Shown here in pieces: positions 27,501 through 37,958 of a stretch of 64,000 bases of DNA. Position numbers and translations under genes: made by a program. Source of the DNA: Asterias amurensis (lineage: Eukaryota; Echinodermata; Asteroidea; Forcipulatida; Asteriidae); NCBI RefSeq assembly GCF_032118995.1, contig NC_092648.1, positions 18,194,450-18,258,449 of the forward strand, in the 5' to 3' direction. The number at the start of each line of letters is the position of its first letter. The first letter of the stretch is position 1. Below the pieces are notes generated by a model. That model was not told where the DNA came from and searched no databases. It saw nothing but the letters and a program-made list of their open reading frames with translations.

Positions 27501-30500
27501 ATGATGATGCCATGATAACACAGATATCTAAGTGTTTTCATCAAGTTTATCTGGCATTTAAAACAGGTTTATTTTTAAATTAATAAATAAGTCTTTAGTA
27601 CCCTCTTTGAGACCACTGAAATTAGATTTTTAGATATTTCCTCACCCAAGAATCCCAGAATCTATACTGAGACTCTTTGGTACATATTGACCAGCGACTG
27701 CAGCCTTCTGACACGCCCGCAGCGACTCAACATGTGACCGCCAAGCTGCTTCAACCAATGAGGTCTCTGCCTCAGCCAGAGTGGGCGTGGCCAAACAGAG
27801 GACACTGACAACGACGCCCGGGAGGAGACTTATGCTAAGAAGACGATGAGGAGTCTAGTTAGGTTTGAGAAACAAAATGAATAAGAAAAGAAGTTTAATA
27901 CCCAATATCAAGTAACTGAGAACCCTCCTACTGTCTGACTTAGTATTGTTGCGAAACCATTGTGGGCGTGGCCAAACAGAGGACACTAACAACGACGCCC
28001 GGGAGGAGACTTATGCTCAGAAGACGATGAGGAATCTAGTTAGGTTTGAGAAGATGTTTAATACCCAATATCAAGTAACTGGAAACCCTCCTACTGTCTG
28101 ACTTAGTATTGTAGCGAAACCATTGTGGGTGTGGCCAAACAGAGGAAACTGACTGACTGATTACAAAGGTTTTAACTTTGGTTTTACCTTTGGACTTGCA
28201 TGAGGTAAATAGATCGGAACATCACTTGAAGTTCCTGAGGGTAAAGTGTCGACGAAAGACGCCAGCAGCACCTTCTCTTGGCCAGTAAGATTCCACCATT
28301 TATCTGTAGCTACTACAAGATGACCATTACAGTGTAAACAGCCAAAGGTGCTATCTGCATTGTTGACAAAGGATTCAAGTGGCTCCTGTTGACAACAAAT
28401 GAAGAGGAACTTTGATATTAAAAGTACTGTACAGGATTGATTTTAAGGATAAAAAAAAACATCATTGTTTAAGTTTAGCCTGCTCATTTCTGCTGAGCAG
28501 AAAATCGTTAAGCTTTTTTTCTGCTTAAAGGCAGTGGTAATTATTGGTAATTACTCAAAATAAGTATTATCATAAAACCTTACTGGTGACGGGTAATGGG
28601 GAGCTGTTGATAGTTTAACACATTGTGAGGAACTGCTCCCTCTGAAGTAAGGTAGTTTTCGAGGAAAGAAGTAATTTTCCATGAATATGATTTCGAGACC
28701 TCAACTTAGATTTTGAGGTCTCGAACTCAAACATCTGAAAGCACACAACTTCATGTGACAAGAGTGTTTTTTCTGTCATTATTATCTCACAACTTTGAAG
28801 ACCAATTGAGCTCAAATTTTCACAGGTTTGTTATTTTATGCATATGTTGAGATACACCAAGTGAGAAGACTGGTCTTTGACAATTACCAATAGTGTCCAG
28901 TGTCTTTAAGCAATTTTTTTCTGCTGAGGCAGCTCTATGAAATTTGGCCCAGACAAAGCTTGGGTCTAGTGAACTAGACCGCTCGGCCAAGACATGACAC
29001 AATATAAATGGAAGAAATGGAGCAACCCTCACCTGCAGTGTTGAATTCTCTGGAGAGGCGATTACATCCACAGCTTCACACACAGAACCAAAGAATTCTG
29101 TGCTGACTAAAAGTGAATCAATCACCCCCAGGCAAACCTGCAGGCAAGATATCAACATATCAAATTAATAATCAGTGTTTCAATTTCATTACACACAAAA
29201 GTCTGTTATTATCAAACAAATAGATAAAAGTGAGACACATCCCACAATGCACATCCCCTATCTCCCTTTTTCGACCATTTTGGGTGCCAATTCCTGTGTG
29301 TACATTTAACTCCCAAAATAGAAGACGGGAAAGCATGTGTATTAAAGTAAACTGCGCATTGTGCAAGGGGTCAAACTGTCTGTTTATTCAGGAAAAGAAA
29401 AGAAAAGAAAAGGGTTCAAAAGATTCAAATTGAAATTTGAGAATCAATAAGAAAACAGAATACATTAGGAGTACTTCAACACACTTTTCCCTTCAAATTA
29501 GTGATAAGTGTTTGAAATCAATGACTTACTTTTAAGTCTCTTCTCAGACGTTCCACATTTTTGATGTTTTCTAGAGTATCCAGACCTATAAACATCACCT
29601 GCAAGCAAATGATAAATAATACAACTAATAATAATAGCAACTCATTCTTATTTAGCGCATTTAACACAAGTGCCCTGATCAGTGGGCCGATAACATTCCT
29701 GTAATCTTTCCCAGCTCCCTGGGGAGTATACAGCCTCGGCTGTCAAAGGCTTTGTTCAAACACACTATTTACCTCTACCCTCGCAGGTACCAATTTAGAC
29801 CCCAGCAACAAAAGAAGACATTAAGCATCTTTCTCAAAAGGACACAAGCGTCAAGACCACGACTCTAACCCTCGCAGGTACCAATTTAGACCCCAGCAAC
29901 AAAAGAAGACATTAAGCATCTTTCTCAAAAGGACACAAGCGTCAAGACCACGACTCAAACCCATAACCCATTGATACGTTATCTAGTCAAGTATGTTTGG
30001 ATGTACCCAAACTAAAAAGTGCCACAACCAACCAAAGTATGTAGAAAGGTTTGCGAAACACCATGTAATAATAATCTCTATATGAGTTGGGGTGGTTCTG
30101 AAAAGAACCGTTGGTTTCAACTCAACATTTCAATCAGTATGCTCTGATCGTCCTCTGGAGAAAGTTCCAAACCTGCTGTCGATTTCACAAAACTCTTCCT
30201 AACTTAAGACTAATCTTAATATTTAGGACGAGTCCCAACCCTGCACTGTAGCATGCAGACCTTAAGATTAATCCTAAGTTAGGACGAGTTACTCGTCCTA
30301 ACTCGAGATAAGACGAGTCCTAACTCTTTGTGAAATCGACTGCTGGTCTTCTCCAGTAATACTGATCAAAACGTTGAGTTGAAACCATCGGTTCTTTTCA
30401 GAACCACCCCGACTCATTGAGAGATTATCGTTATATGTGTTACCGCAAACCTTTCTATATCAAATTTCCTCCATGCAAATGTTTCAAATCCTACCTACCA

Positions 30501-33017
30501 TAGTATGGAAGATGTGGTCTAGTAGTGTATTAAGATGAATGTCACTGCATCCATCATCAGGCATAATGAGAACTAATGTAACGCTATGGAAGCAAACACA
30601 GACAAATGGCAATAAGAATTGGTCACCCTGGGTCCAATGGTTAGACTGCAGGACTTGCAATCACAATCACTTGCAATCACATTTTCCTTTTGTGGGTTCG
30701 AATCCCCCCAGATAACTGCTGATTTCACAATGACTAGAAAAAATATTGTCCCTGGTCTAGTTACTAAATCACAATTTTTTTATTTGTGCCATTTGATTAT
30801 CATAGACGAACAAATGTTTGTATGAGAGAGATTGGCTGTTGTCAGCTTGGTGTTTATACACCCTTGTGGGAGTTTGCCGAGTTCCCTTAATGGGAAGATC
30901 ATTCAAACAAACAACAAACAAGAACTCACTGGAGGAAGTAACTGGTAAAACTTTGCTTCCTTACGTATTACAAGCAATTGATGCAACGCCCTGTGAAATT
31001 TCAAGTTTTTAGCACCATGGTATCACTGTCCAATAATATAAACATCACATATAATCATGGAGGAATAATAATGTAGGAGATACAATGTACAAAAAAGGGT
31101 AACAAAGAGGGAAGACAAAGGTCGTTTAAGACCAGTTCTCATTTCAAATCATGCAAAATAAATGACTTTTTTTAGTGAGTGCAAATTTGTGTTTACCTTT
31201 CATGGAACACTTTCCATACCACTTTGGCTTCTTCTGTCGTAGTACTCTGTAAACCAACGCCGTGATTTTGAGCGAACATCTGAACTCCATACAGCATGCC
31301 TTGCTCCGCAAACGCCAACTAGATAAAATAAAAATGTGTATGTTATTAAAGTTACTCCTTAGGTTTGTTCCGCTTATTAAAGAAAATAAGCAGCTAATTT
31401 TTTTTAATGTTTTGATATGAATAAACAAACTCCACTGTCACAATATAATAAGGCTGATAACTAAGTACTCCGTTTAGTTTTTCTTTTTTTATATAAAATA
31501 TAGTAGTACAGTAGGCCTTCATGCATGATTTAGTGCTGGCTTACAACAATCATAATGGGCCTCACCCCCAGTCTTTAAAGGAACACGTTGCCGTGGATCG
31601 GTCGAGTTGGTCTTTGAAAAGCGTTTGTAACTGTTTTGTATAAATTACATATGGGTAGAAAGATGTTGTAAAAGTAGAATACAATGACCCACACAGACAT
31701 GCCTCGAAATTGCACGGTTTTCATTTTACCTCGTCGACTAACACGGTCGGCCATTTATGGGAGTCAAATTGTTGACTCCCATAAATGGCCGACCGTGTTA
31801 GTTTGCGCAGTAAAAGGGAAACCACGCAATTTTGAGGCAAACTTGTGTAAATAATTGTATTCTACTTTTAAAACATCTTTCCAACCATATGCATTTAATA
31901 AAAAACGGTTATAAACGCTCAGTTATAGACCAACTCGTCCGATCCAAGGCAACGTGTTCCTTTAAGTGTTCTTTAAGTCATGTAAGTTGGCACAGAAACT
32001 GGAAGCAAGAAGAAGAACAACCTGGCTTATGGGCAAACTTTCCACCCAACTTTACTTTCCATATCCTGCTGCCACCCTTTTTTCACTCATTTTTACCTCC
32101 ATGTTGTTACAAAAAGGAATTCTCATTTGAGTAAAATTAGATAATATTCCATTTCATATCACAGATGAAAAAGTGGTGGCAGGATGCCAACAATTTTTTC
32201 CTTCCATTTTTTGCAAACATGATTAGATATAGAAGAGCTGAGGGTGAAAATTTAATACAATATTTAATGTTAATACAATAATATAAGTCAATTCTTTGTT
32301 CAACCCCAAAAATCATTTCAAAATTTACCCAGTAAGTTTGTTTCCCTTGTGGTTTATATTGAATGATATCTCAAACAAAAAGTCGCATCCCCTTAAGGTG
32401 ATCCCCTGGCATGCTGCCTGCCGCTTCCCATGTTCTATATCGTAATTTAGGTGTGATCCCTGGCTACACGGCAGTATGGCTTCTGACTGGCACCCCCCCC
32501 CCCCCCCCCCCCGACGAAGATATTGACAAAATAGGGACACCGCCAATCGGTAGAGCGCCGGCACGTTTCCGGAGGTCGTTGGTTCGAATCCCACTCTAGT
32601 CAATTCTTTGTTCAACCCCCAAATTCATTTCAAAATTTACCCAGTAAGTTTCCCTTGTGCTTTATATTGATATGACTTGACACATGACAGAGAACATGGA
32701 GAAGAGGGGTGGGACTAGCCCACCTTGTTGAGCTGCTAATGGCTCCGCTTTTAACATCGGTCTCATCACTGTCACAGTGACAGTGATGAGACCTATGTTA
32801 AAAGCGGAGCCATTAACAGCTCATCAAGGTGGACTAGGGTGGGACACGTTATTTATTTTTGGGTTCAGTTATTTTGACAATTTTAATAATTATTAATTAT
32901 GTTTTAAATGCTCTCTTTGTTACTCACGGCTTTTGACTGCCCCTTGGATCTTGTAAACAACGGAAGTCCACCATCATTAGTGAGACAAACTAAGTAAATT
33001 GACGAGTTGTCGTCCAT
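24516..33017 (-). CDS. FUZ: Fuzzy planar cell polarity / CPLANE protein
   Basis: Ten coding exons on minus: 32928-33017, 31197-31318, 30499-30583, 29530-29598, 29033-29137, 28188-28385, 27646-27854, 26349-26530, 24981-25128 and 24516-24579. All have GT-AG sites and matching phases, giving 423 codons against about 418 in human. Family landmarks: SSIYLVCLTNDGGLPLFTRS at the N-terminus (first longin fold), GVQMFAQNHGVGLQST, AKVVWKVFHESVTLVLI, VMFIGLDTLENIKNVERLR, WWNLTGQEKVLL, PIYLPHASPKTPHRLLSIS and the ending LTTLTKDKVFLDRS. In known animals Fuzzy works with Inturned and Wdpcp in the CPLANE complex at the ciliary base, in ciliogenesis and planar polarity. An in-frame ATG lies two codons upstream (33023); 33017 is chosen for its better A-at-minus-3, G-at-plus-4 context. 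Introns carry SINEs and MITEs. A duplicated piece of exon 7 lies between exons 6 and 7. Confidence 0.95.
24655..24835 (-). repeat. tRNA-headed SINE fragment in FUZ intron 9
   Basis: Minus-strand TCATGGCCAAGCTGTTCAGAG head with box B GGTTCAAATCTCA, as in the copy at 23618-23964. Confidence 0.6.
25255..25350 (+). repeat. SINE/LINE 3' tail with ATT repeats in FUZ intron 8
   Basis: GTGCGCTATATAAGAAGCC followed by a TTATTATT tail, the type of end shared with the SINE at 11440-11585. The remaining intron up to 26348 is AT-rich with no other recognisable element. Confidence 0.5.
26548..26622 (-). repeat. Short SINE/LINE tail upstream of FUZ exon 8
   Basis: On minus, GCGCCTTGTATCCTTTGG then GCTTTACAAGTACAGTTATT and an ATT tail, lying just 20 bp upstream of the exon 8 acceptor. 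Confidence 0.5.
27781..28164 (-). repeat. Tandem partial duplication over FUZ exon 7 (copies 2.2, period 163-181 bp)
   Basis: The unit starting GTGGGCGTGGCCAAAC occurs at 27781, 27962 and, truncated, at 28125. The first copy includes the 5' part of the true exon 7 with its acceptor. The second carries a near-identical duplicate of that exon part and acceptor. Confidence 0.9.
27940..28035 (-). pseudogene. Duplicated partial exon 7 of FUZ, a possible poison exon
   Basis: Read on minus from 28035 after a kept CTAG acceptor, this copy encodes IPHRLLSISLLPG and continues in frame through CLATPTMVSQQY to a stop at 27940-27942. It lies between exons 6 and 7. Splicing exon 6 into it would truncate Fuzzy after its middle region. 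No evidence of use can be seen from sequence. Confidence 0.75.
28525..28909. mobile_element. TTAA-flanked MITE, family 1, in FUZ intron 5
   Basis: Same structure as the copy at 3695-4085: TTAA, AGGCAGTGG terminus, internal TTTCGAGACCTCA pair, GTGTCCAGTG end and TTAA. Confidence 0.85.
29612..29970 (-). repeat. SINE with internal 91-bp tandem duplication in FUZ intron 3
   Basis: Matches the SINE body at 23618-23964 (CAGCTCCCTGGGGAGTATAC). A 91-bp segment beginning CCCTCGCAGGTACC at 29778 is repeated almost perfectly from 29869, so this copy grew by tandem duplication. Confidence 0.75.
30043..30473. mobile_element. Foldback element split by a second foldback, in FUZ intron 3
   Basis: Outer arms 30043-30177 and 30346-30473 are inverted copies of each other (GGTTTGCGG ends, GGTTCTTTTCAGAACC-type core). 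Between them sits another palindrome at 30178-30345 with ends GTCGATTTCACAAA and repeated TAGGACGAGT words; a relative of that inner element is found alone at 40229-40376. Confidence 0.75.
30618..30905 (+). repeat. tRNA-like SINE in FUZ intron 2
   Basis: A CCAATGGTTAGACTGCAGG box A-like head, box B GGGTTCGAATCCC at about 30692, then a body with CCCTTGTGGGAGTTTGCC and AATGGGAAGATCAT. It is too long and unpaired for a real tRNA gene. Confidence 0.55.
31575..31965. mobile_element. TTAA-flanked MITE, family 3, in FUZ intron 1
   Basis: TTAA then AGGAACACGTTGCC, mirrored at the other end (GGCAACGTGTTCCT, TTAA). The centre is a near-perfect hairpin of about 60 bp made of AACACGGTCGGCC and its complement. 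A second copy lies at 61697-62075. Confidence 0.9.
32055..32195. repeat. Short foldback with CTTTTTTCACTC arms
   Basis: Arms GCTGCCACCCTTTTTTCACTC and GATGAAAAAGTGGTGGCAG face each other. A relative at 57537-57644 has arms ending TATGGCGC. Confidence 0.6.
32288..32677 (+). repeat. tRNA-derived SINE with a duplicated tail
   Basis: A tRNA-like part at about 32535-32600 has AATCGGTAGAGCGCCGG (box A region) and GGTTCGAATCC (box B). The tail (AATTCTTTGTTCAACCCC, then TTTACCCAGTAAGTTT) appears twice, at 32288-32372 and 32598-32677, so this may be two SINE copies in tandem, the first lacking its head. A run of about 20 C lies near 32490. Confidence 0.6.
32716..32836. repeat. Near-perfect 120-bp hairpin
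   Basis: Two arms of about 57 bp with almost no loop: CACCTTGTTGAGCTGCTAAT... against its inverted copy ending ATTAACAGCTCATCAAGGTG, and CACTGTCACAGTGACAGTG at the centre. It lies in FUZ intron 1, 90 bp before the exon 1 donor on the minus strand. Confidence 0.9.
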
Positions 33018-33328
33018 TTTCATGTTGTTTTTCTGATGGTCAGCTGGTTGTTTCAGTGAATTTCAGTGAAAAAGTTTGGCTACCACAAAATTGAAATAGC
33101 GCCCCCAATTGACAGTGTTTTGACAATGTACCTTACCGTAAAATGTGTCGCTTCCATTTACGACACCAAATCCTAGAAAATTCTGCCGTCCTGAAGCACA
33201 ATGCTAAGGAAATACTATCGCGACCAGCAAATTCTGTCGTTCTTTGTTGCAGGGAAATAAGACGCTTTCCTCTCCAAAACACGGACGAAACTTAAAAAAA
33301 CTTTTAACAAGCTGTAGCTGTAGTAGCC
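33018..33328. promoter_or_regulatory. Shared short intergenic region between FUZ and the integrase-derived gene
   Basis: Only 311 bp separate the two divergent start codons, so the promoters must lie inside or overlap. No TATA box or known pair of sites is obvious. The integrase-side start has a good context (GCCATGG). Confidence 0.5.
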
Positions 33329-36300
33329 ATGGAACCTCTCCAGTATGACACTTTGTTTAGCTATTTGACCAATGGAAAGTTTCCTTCAAATGTATCCAGA
33401 AAGAATGATAAAGACACTCTACGGAGAAAAGCAAAACACTTCGCGATTAAAAACGACGTGATGTACTTCAAGCATCAGAAAAATAACAAGGAATGCCAGG
33501 TTTGTTTACATATCGACTTCCTCCCACGTGTTGATGTTGGTAAACATTGGAAGAGTTCTTGATCTTAGAAAAAACTTTGATTTGTTGACCCGAATATGTA
33601 TAATTATGTGAGTAAATTTCTTGAAAGCTAATTCCAAATATGAAAGTAATGTACTTTTTCAAAAAGTTTTTGTTGTGTATTGAAAAGCTGAAATAAAAAA
33701 CTGACTATCAAATTTAACCACTAGAAATAATTTATGCACATGCCCCCGTTAACTTTTTAAATTTAAAAACAACAGTTAAACACGTGGAGTTTTATGTTTT
33801 TGGAAGGGACATTTGTGCATATTAATCTTTTTGGTTATTTAGCTGTAGTTTTGCTTAACTCATTTTAACTGTGTTTTTTTCAGTCTGCAGACTTCTTTGT
33901 GATCTTCATACGTGTTTTGTTGACGGATGATGTTTTTTTTGTTTAATTAAATGGTCATGATGACTGCTCTATTCTGCATGCTGTTATACATAAATTAAAG
34001 CTTACAGTTTCCCATAAAATTTCCCACAAAATTTCCCCAACTAAATTCCTCTTCACTTTGTCCTCATTCTTTAACATTAGAGATGGTTTTTGTTTTCGTT
34101 CACAGGTCATCACAAGAGAGCGCATGCAGGGAGTCCTACATGCTTGCCATATTGACAGTTTAGGAGGTGGACATGTTGGGAGAGACAGGACACTAGCGAG
34201 GGTTGAAGAGCGTTTCTATTGGAGAGGAATGGTTGATGATGTCAAGGACTACTGCAGAACGTGTGATTACTGCCAAAGATCAAATGGGTTAGATTTTTTA
34301 GTCCAATCTATTTTTTTGTGAAATAAATGATGAGAAGAAAGTTGACGATTCATATTTATACTAGTTTCTTTCTTATTATCCACACCTGCCCCCCCCCCCC
34401 CCCCCTCATGCAAAGCTTCAAACTTCACTAATGATCATGAAAAGGATGAGGTTTAAGGCCTTGACTTGACCCCAGCAGTTCAAAGAAAATGTGTGTGACT
34501 GTACAAATCAAAAGGCGAGACAAACAACAAAATTGCTGAAGAATCAAAAAGGCATCTGGTTTTTTTACAAGCAGCTGCTGGAGGGTGTGTTAATAATTAG
34601 TAGGAGCATTTGATATGATAAGCATAAAAATTTATCACAAAATGTTTCATTTGCTACTCATCACCATTTGCTTCTCAAAGCATTCAGTATGCACAAAATA
34701 AGCTTCCATGACTAAATTCGTTCCCTGACTTGATAACTTTGGATGACCTCTAACTGCAAATCTATGACTTTTCTTTTCCTCATTGATTTTTGTTTTCTTT
34801 TTGCAAAACAGGAAACATAAAGATAGTCCCGGGCGCCTCCCGATTCCTCAAAAAGAAGAAGTTTGGCACACCATCGGCGTGGATTTACTCGGACCACTGT
34901 CAGAAACACAAAGAGGGAATAAGTTCATAGTCACAGCTTCTTGTCTATTCTCAAAGTGGCCGGAAGCAGCCCCTCTCAAGGAAAGAACCAGTGAGGGTGT
35001 CGCCGAGTTCCTCTTTCAGTGTTTCACAAGACATGGCTGCTGCTGCATCAAGATCAGTGAGGAAGATAGTGAGTTTGTTGAGGAGGTAGGTACAGATTTT
35101 ATGGCAAAGTGGTCTACACAGGGCTCGGAAATTAAAACTGGATCGCAGGCCCTAGGCCATTTGATTATAGCCTCGGGCCAGTACAAAACTTATGACCCAA
35201 ATCCGGCGGTCTTGTGCTTTTGATGAACCGTAACACCTCACTGCATTCTAAATTTTAACTGATAAGTACAAATATCTTTTAATTCTGTTGAGTATTGAAG
35301 TATTACCAATAAGACAATGAGATAAATCTTCTCTTAGTGTTTGTTCTAAAAACAGCTCAAATGTGAAACTATTTAGATGTGTTCTTCTTATTTTGATATC
35401 AGTCTCCTAAAAGATTCTCTGGTCCAGTTTAGGTTTTGAGCTACAAGACCTGCAGTCTTTGGATTTTTTTCCCGAACAATGGAGCCTTGGTGTAATGCAC
35501 TGGACTTAAAATAATGTTGGCAAAGTGATCAGAGTATGGCCAGATCCCTGCAGTTCAAATCCCTGTCAGGGAAACTAGAATTGCTTCTGTTCACCAAGGA
35601 GTAAATGGGTACATGCGAGTGCATAGATGGTTCTTGTGATTGATTTAGCAGAAAATTGCCATACCCAACAGCCACTTTCTCAAGGATATTTAGAATTTTG
35701 AATGCATGTTTGACTACTTTTTAATATTCCTCTTGAGGTAGTGGTTCTAAGACGCTTATTATTGACCCTTAGAAATAATTTGGTGTATTTTTTTCACACA
35801 GGTCAACAACGTGCTATGTCGTCTTATTGGTGTCAGCTCCAACCTTACTTCTGTTCACATCCCAGGTACTAAAATGACTGGCTTTAAGTTTAATAAGACC
35901 CTACAAGAACAACTGGTGAAGTTCGTCAATGAAGAAAAACAGGACTGGGATTTGTACCTGGATGCCATACTCTTCTCTTATCGTATTTCAATGCAAGAAT
36001 CAACCCAGACAACGCCATTCAACCTTATGTATGGTAGACAGGCTAGGCTTCCCCTTGAATTTACCAAGCACAGCAAAACAGACAAGGAGACCAAGGTGGA
36101 GAAACTTGACCTCAGTGAGCATATTAATAAGATGATCAAGATCAGGAAAAGAGCTCTGGATAACACACTGAAACGGAAGAAGTGTAGTGAGCAGAACCAT
36201 CTGCAGTACACCGTTGGAGCGTTAGTGCTCATCAGGAATGCCAAGAAGCACACACATAGAGGCTCTATGGTGGGTTTCAACTGGAACGGACCCTTCTGCA

Positions 36301-36872
36301 TTCACAAGGTCGTCGACGATGGAAAGTTCCAAATCTGTAAGATTTATGATTGCGCTGAGGTTCTCGACGAGCTCTACGATCTTGACAACTTAAAGTTGTA
36401 CCACCAGAGAGATGGGGTTGGTTTCGATGACCAAATTATTGAGGGTGCCTCCGATACCTCAGTTGAGGTGTCAACTACACCCCAAACATCGATTGAGGTA
36501 CTACCTCAAACGGTCACCAATATAACAGAAGAATCCCTCGCATCTATTGAGGTATCAACCTGTAACTCAAGTCAAACTCATCAGAATATGGTAGCAGCAC
36601 TCGACGAACCTCAAACAGCCTACGTACCCTCTACAGATACCGAGGTGTTGATTGTAACCTCAACTCAAATGGAGGCACTTATTGACATGTCTGAGGAGCA
36701 TCCAGCATGTAGTGAGGCACCATCCTCCACATCTGTTGGGGTGTCTGCTTTAAACCAAACCTCAGTGCCGGAATCTATTGAGGTATCTATGCCGTCCCAC
36801 CCGGAGGACACTATCACATTGGAGGACACAGTGGACATTGTTATCAACACGTTGGTTGAAATGTCAGGCTAA
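33329..36872 (+). CDS. Integrase-derived gene with introns (GIN/Ginger type)
   Basis: Four open coding segments bounded by consensus splice sites: 33329-33499, 34106-34287, 34812-35085 and 35802-36872, together about 565 codons with consistent phases. The second holds an H2C2 zinc-binding domain (ending CRTCDYCQR). The third and the start of the fourth hold an RNase H-like integrase core (IGVDLLGP at its first strand), followed by a chromodomain-like/C-terminal integrase region around QYTVGALVLIRN. The last 170 residues are a Ser/Thr-rich tail with repeated SIEVS or SVEVS units. GIN genes of vertebrates are known intron-bearing descendants of Ginger/GIN DNA transposons, relatives of LTR-element integrases. 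No LTRs, gag, protease or reverse transcriptase are seen nearby. The frame looks whole but the catalytic triad does not look conserved, so a host DNA-binding role is more likely than integration. Treated as an old domesticated element. Confidence 0.75.
35475..35660 (+). repeat. tRNA-like SINE in intron 3 of the integrase-derived gene
   Basis: CTTGGTGTAATGCACTGG head, box B-like AGTTCAAATCCCTG and a tail with AGGAGTAAATGGGTAC. It is of the same general type as the SINE at 30618-30905. Confidence 0.45.
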
Positions 36873-37189
36873 ATGAAACTGATAAAGGTGGTTTTTATAC
36901 TAAAATTGTATTTTTTAAACTGACGGACGCATTATTCTTCGCTTCTTCGTTCACAGGTTAATTACAAACAACAGTGTGTCCAAAAGTTTGACAGATTAAA
37001 ATTCCATTATAAAAAAAAAGTGTTATACCCTTGTCTACAATTACAACCTGTAGACATTTATTCTATAAATTTGATTTTAAACTGAATTCGACTTTCAGGT
37101 TATTCTTTTCTGACCCACCCCCAACTTCGAAAAATTGACTAATCTGAATGGAGGCACTTATTGACATAAAAACAAATTTGGCAGTTCTT

Positions 37190-37325
37190 GTACACTCAAT
37201 TGGGGACTTTTGGGATGCTAAGTGGCAGCAGACTTAGCGGGTAAATCCCTTGTTCTTGGTAATGTGCGCAAACTCAGACTATGAAACATTGTCTGCTGCC
37301 ACCTAGCGTTTCAAAGTCTCCCATT
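37190..37325. repeat. Imperfect inverted repeat
   Basis: TTGGGGACTTTTGGGATGCT...GGCAGCAGAC on the left is mirrored by GTCTGCTGCCACCTAGCG and AAGTCTCCCATT on the right, with a loop of about 60 bp. Confidence 0.7.
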
Positions 37326-37649
37326 GAAAGGGATATTGGGACAGCTGACTTCTAAAATTTAACTCAACATACCAATCCAAGACCTCCACACTTTATCCAT
37401 AACAAATAATTTACCAAAGTTCAGACAGATAAAAACTTCAAATGACCAAATCTGTAGACAATGTTGATTGTATCTACACAATGTAGTTTACATTAATTTT
37501 AATAACAATGGATTTTTTTAAATAAACAGAGGATATTAAACAGTCTTCATCCACCAAAACTAACTGTAGTTAAAAACAATTGTTTCTTTATAATCATCTG
37601 CAGTAATGTTCACTTTGATGGATGAAATTTAATACAAGATATATTACTT

Positions 37650-37940
37650 ATTTGTAAATACCCCAGGCAGTTTAGGTAGTCCTATTGGTTTGAAAGGTGG
37701 TCACATGGCCATGTAGACCTGGTATTAAAACAGCTGATAAAGACAACGCTGAAGCTGTTTACGACCAGTTGGAATGCGCATTTGGCACTCGAAGCCCTAC
37801 GTGTGATGGAGGGAAAGCTTATGCGAGTGCCAACACGTAATGCAGTCAATACATGATACAGTACTCAATTTAAAAAATTTACAAACTTATTCCAACATTA
37901 TTACGCTTTTTACCAAAAAGTTATACATGAATGGAATTAA
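37650..37940. mobile_element. Diverged MITE related to 57779-58176
   Basis: Shares GTAAATACC, CAGTTTAGGTAGTCCTATTGG, CACTCGAA, TTATTACGC and ACATGAATGG with the element at 57779-58176 in the same order. Confidence 0.6.
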
Positions 37941-37958
37941 ATCGGTGGTGACTCGGGT

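Noticed and set aside
30685-30710. Box B-like GGTTCGAATCC words here and at 32575 as tRNA genes
   Set aside because: No matching acceptor stem or cloverleaf spacing could be made; the context is that of tRNA-derived SINEs.
33329-36872. The integrase-like gene as part of a complete LTR element
   Set aside because: I see no flanking long terminal repeats, no gag, protease or reverse transcriptase frames, and the coding segments are separated by introns with normal splice sites.
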